7,488 nt of DNA, taken from Candidatus Thorarchaeota archaeon (lineage in GTDB: Archaea > Asgardarchaeota > Thorarchaeia > Thorarchaeales > Thorarchaeaceae). Made by a program: the position numbers and the translations under genes. How positions within the stretch are numbered: position 1 is the first letter of the stretch; each line of letters starts with the position of its first letter. The DNA lies in contig JAEOUL010000268.1 of NCBI GenBank assembly GCA_016839345.1, positions 1 to 7,488 on the forward strand, in the 5' to 3' direction. The notes under the pieces were generated by a model. The model worked only from the letters and a program-made list of their open reading frames with translations, did no database searches and was not told the origin of the DNA. Shown piece after piece: positions 6,213-7,488 of the stretch.

Positions 6213-6902
6213 TCAGAGATCAACTCCGAAATCAGACTCGTTATCATCCCCTAGCCTGCGAAGCAACGATTCAATCGGTTCCAAGGGAAATGGTTTACCA
6301 CAGGCAGAGCAGTCAACTGTCCCTTCTGTTGATAGGTCAGATGATCTATATCTGGATGAGAATCCGCATCTGGGACATCTTCCTCGAGTCCCACGTATCA
6401 CAATTCTTGATGGTGTGAGTGAAGCTGAATTTTCTGATCCATTTGGGACTACTAGTTCTGGAAACTGACCGGCAATTCGTCGTCCTACATACCCAAAGAG
6501 AACCGAGTACATGATGAAAGAGGTGATAAACCAGAGAATCAACAGTCTTGTATCTTCTGTTGGAATCAGAATTGTAATTGTGTATTTTGGAATCCAGAGC
6601 AATTGAAGTGAGATTGATAGTATAAATCCGTGATAGAAGAAACTCTCAGCAGTCCCACGGCTTTTAAAATTATAAATTAATTCTGAAATGGTCACATTGA
6701 TAATACCAGCAATGAACCAGACGATTGCTACTGACAGTGCCATAAGAACAAGATTCACCTGATACAGATAGTGTGGGATAACTAAGAACGGTCCTTCAAG
6801 TAAGAACCATGTTGGGAGGAGTAAGATTAAACCATGAATAAAATAGTCACCCAGTTTTGCACCAAAACTATCTCTTTCTGATGCATGAATATCTGAATAC
6901 AT
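6213..6902 (-). CDS. Membrane protein with C-terminal zinc ribbon, function unknown
   Basis: The predicted protein of 229 residues has a polar N-terminus (MYSDIHASERDSFGAKLGDY), about four transmembrane helices (about residues 20-43, 49-73, 88-104 and 119-138 from this start), then a cytoplasmic C-terminal part. In that part C176-P-R-C179 and C198-S-A-C201 form a zinc ribbon of about 30 residues, followed by an acidic tail. An RDD-like bundle is a possible description of the membrane part, since it keeps polar residues in the first helix region, but I cannot confirm it. The ribbon may bind a protein or nucleic acid partner at the membrane. The open frame extends to ATG 6953, but the strong TATA box (6933-6944) lies inside that extension. 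A GGAGA site lies six bases before ATG 6902, so I choose the latter. It is a single gene, convergent with the flavin-barrel gene. Confidence 0.78.
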   Translation of the reverse strand: MYSDIHASERDSFGAKLGDYFIHGLILLLPTWFLLEGPFLVIPHYLYQVNLVLMALSVAIVWFIAGIINVTISELIYNFKSRGTAESFFYHGFILSISLQLLWIPKYTITILIPTEDTRLLILWFITSFIMYSVLFGYVGRRIAGQFPELVVPNGSENSASLTPSRIVIRGTRGRCPRCGFSSRYRSSDLSTEGTVDCSACGKPFPLEPIESLLRRLGDDNESDFGVDL

Positions 6903-6907
6903 TAAAT

Positions 6908-6913
6908 CTCTCC
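6908..6913 (-). promoter_or_regulatory. Ribosome binding site for the start at 6902
   Basis: The minus strand reads GGAGAG then ATTTA before ATG 6902, a good archaeal Shine-Dalgarno with normal spacing. The longer starts at 6953 and 6923 have no such site. Confidence 0.6.
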
Positions 6914-6932
6914 ATTCAACCATTTTTTGCCC

Positions 6933-6944
6933 ATTTATATAAAA
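6933..6944 (-). promoter_or_regulatory. Strong TATA box of the zinc-ribbon membrane gene
   Basis: The minus strand reads TTTTATATAAAT, the best match in the window to the archaeal TATA consensus. It is centred about 36 bases before ATG 6902. Transcription would start near 6912-6916, leaving a very short leader that holds the GGAGAG site. Confidence 0.7.
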
Positions 6945-6984
6945 TAAAACCATAATGTTTTGAAGCTACGCAGTTCATTCTAGC

Positions 6985-7107
6985 TCAAATTCTGGTTTCA
7001 TACTCAGAAACACCAATCTTGCTCTTTTGTTTTTTGATATCTGGTTTAAGAAGAACCTTGGCCATAATGTATACTAATTCCAGAATCAGCCCATAAAGCA
7101 CAAGCAT
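6985..7107 (-). CDS. Possible 40-residue single-helix membrane peptide
   Basis: ATG 7107 to TGA 6985 encodes 40 residues: a hydrophobic helix (MLVLYGLILELVYIMAKVLL, residues 1-20) and a basic, polar tail with KKQKSK and a tyrosine near the end. This helix-plus-tail layout is common among small membrane proteins. AGGT lies four bases before the ATG as a partial ribosome site, and an upstream in-frame TTG could add five residues. No clear TATA box is seen, and no homologue is recalled. A different frame on the same strand (7046-7174) also reads smoothly but lacks a start. The feature could therefore be a real small protein, a gene remnant or chance. Confidence 0.3.
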   Translation of the reverse strand: MLVLYGLILELVYIMAKVLLKPDIKKQKSKIGVSEYETRI

Positions 7108-7232
7108 AGTGACCTGTTCCAAAGGATGTCTGTGCCAACTCTAGTTTGTTCTCATCGCGAATAACAACTTTCTTTTACAAGAAACCTTGGTAATAGATTT
7201 TCTTTTTCTAAAATGAAGTGGGAAGAGAACTC

Positions 7233-7239
7233 TTTAGTA
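7233..7239 (+). promoter_or_regulatory. Possible TATA box of the structured RNA
   Basis: TTTAGTA centred at 7236 predicts a start about 26 bases later, at 7262, exactly where the paired region begins. GAGAAC just upstream is a loose BRE match. Confidence 0.35.
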
Positions 7240-7261
7240 GGATGATGTCATATTGAAGAGA

Positions 7262-7347
7262 TGGGCGTCCGCGAGGAGTCATGGTAAACCTAATCTTCCA
7301 TTGGTTTTACCACACCCAGTGACTCTTTGCTCTCGCCCACCCCTTTT
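7262..7347 (+). ncRNA. Putative structured small RNA of unknown family
   Basis: About 86 bases fold into one long bulged hairpin that can be read by eye: TGGGCG (7262-7267) with CGCCCA (7334-7339); GAG (7273-7275) with CTC (7330-7332); GAGTCA (7276-7281) with TGACTC (7320-7325); GGTAAACC (7283-7290) with GGTTTTACC (7303-7311, one bulged T). The loop is 12 bases (7291-7302). Unpaired bases include 7312-7319 (ACACCCAG) on the right. It is about half G+C, clearly richer than its AT-rich flanks. A TATA-like box 26 bases upstream and CCCCTTTT at its end frame it as a free-standing transcript. It lacks tRNA arms, C/D boxes and a clear ACA box, and does not match RNase P or SRP RNA signatures I know. 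A large terminator or the leader of the 7405 gene is the alternative. Confidence 0.45.
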
Positions 7348-7352
7348 GAAGT

Positions 7353-7361
7353 CATATCAAA
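7353..7361 (+). promoter_or_regulatory. Possible TATA box for the histidine-phosphatase gene
   Basis: CATATCAAA centred near 7357 would start transcription near 7383, ten bases before the ribosome site of the 7405 gene. The match is weak, but the spacing is right. Confidence 0.3.
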
Positions 7362-7392
7362 ACTAGGGGCTTGTACTTGCATACGCGCGAAT

Positions 7393-7398
7393 GGAGGG
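7393..7398 (+). promoter_or_regulatory. Strong ribosome binding site fixing the GTG start at 7405
   Basis: GGAGGG lies six bases before GTG 7405, the best Shine-Dalgarno match and spacing in the window. Confidence 0.7.
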
Positions 7399-7404
7399 CT
7401 TTCA

Positions 7405-7488
7405 GTGACAAACTCGCTCTATTTCCTCAGACATGCTGAAACCAAGTTTGATCCTGCACTCCCAATAATCGAGTGGTCGGTTACACCT
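7405..7488 (+). CDS. N-terminal fragment of a histidine phosphatase (phosphoglycerate mutase-like) protein
   Basis: The 28 codons before the right edge begin with a GTG start and reach LYFLRHAETKFDP and a later W-S-V-T-P. R9-H10-A-E-T is the signature of the histidine phosphatase superfamily, in which the histidine is phosphorylated during catalysis; the usual family pattern LVRHAET...LTP is matched in order and spacing, with WSVTP standing for the typical LTxxG approach. Members include cofactor-dependent phosphoglycerate mutases, alpha-ribazole phosphatases and broad phosphatases, and this fragment cannot decide between them. The reading frame is too short to stand out by length, but the motif together with the GGAGGG site makes it convincing. 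The gene continues past the window. Confidence 0.8.
   Translation, partial: MTNSLYFLRHAETKFDPALPIIEWSVTP

Noticed and set aside
7046..7174. Minus-strand frame reading smoothly (contains HYACALWADSG) over 43 codons
   Set aside because: No usable ATG or GTG start and an in-frame TAA directly upstream. It overlaps the 40-residue candidate in another frame; at most a gene remnant.
7242..7248. ATGATGT resembling a C box of a C/D guide RNA
   Set aside because: One mismatch to the consensus and no D box (CTGA) within the expected 50-60 bases.
7261..7287. Eight-codon frame ATG to TAA at the start of the structured RNA
   Set aside because: Too short to judge, no ribosome site, and fully inside the left arm of the hairpin.
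7262..7340. Possible tRNA because of the GGGCG...CGCCCA closing stem
   Set aside because: No T-arm GGTTCGAATCC-like motif, no normal D arm, and the internal stems do not fit a cloverleaf.

Overview
This window looks archaeal, chromosomal and AT-rich. Signs of this are an archaeal-type methionyl-tRNA synthetase with paired zinc knuckles and an F-S-x-S-R signature, archaeal TATA boxes placed about 26 bases before starts (one giving a clearly leaderless gene), U-run terminators, and Shine-Dalgarno sites only on some genes. The secreted-plus-membrane proteins would suit an Asgard-type archaeon (Thorarchaeota-like), but that placement is inference from style, not from a marker comparison. I see no mobile element, CRISPR array, tRNA or rRNA.

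Left part (1-908): the C-terminal end of a membrane protein (2-184, +) meets a four-helix membrane protein (259-648, -) tail to tail, with a U7 terminator for the minus-strand gene between them. The 260-base gap 649-908 holds the promoter of the minus-strand gene and a long imperfect hairpin (747-895) that could be a structured leader of metG. metG (909-2972, +) is full length, ends in a fused Trbp111/EMAP-type tRNA-binding domain, and is followed by a terminator hairpin.

Middle part (3060-5710): a leaderless gene for a secreted beta-rich domain joined to a membrane bundle (3098-4126, +) converges on a two-gene minus-strand unit. That unit runs from a thioredoxin-fold protein resembling the mitochondrial ATP synthase assembly factor ATP10 (5200-5709) into an atypical short-chain dehydrogenase/reductase (4219-5190) 9 bases later.

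Right part (5710-7488): divergent from that unit is an FMN-binding split-barrel (pyridoxamine 5'-phosphate oxidase-like) gene starting at TTG (5753-6205, +). It converges, 7 bases apart, on a membrane protein with a C-terminal zinc ribbon (6213-6902, -), whose start I place 51 bases inside the longest open frame. The stretch 6954-7404 has no large gene. It holds a possible 40-residue membrane peptide (6985-7107, -) and a GC-richer structured element (7262-7347, +) that looks like a free-standing small RNA gene with its own TATA box and U run. Between those two, 7108-7261 shows only T-rich sequence and stop-interrupted frames apart from the RNA's TATA box. At the right edge the first 28 codons of a histidine-phosphatase gene begin (7405, +) behind a strong ribosome binding site.

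Functionally the window is mixed housekeeping: translation (metG), redox or flavin enzymes (SDR, thioredoxin-like protein, flavin barrel), envelope proteins and a phosphatase. Only the SDR/thioredoxin-like pair shows operon spacing. The most interesting items are the unnamed RNA at 7262-7347, the ATP10-like protein, the metG leader structure and the active-site substitutions in MetRS.
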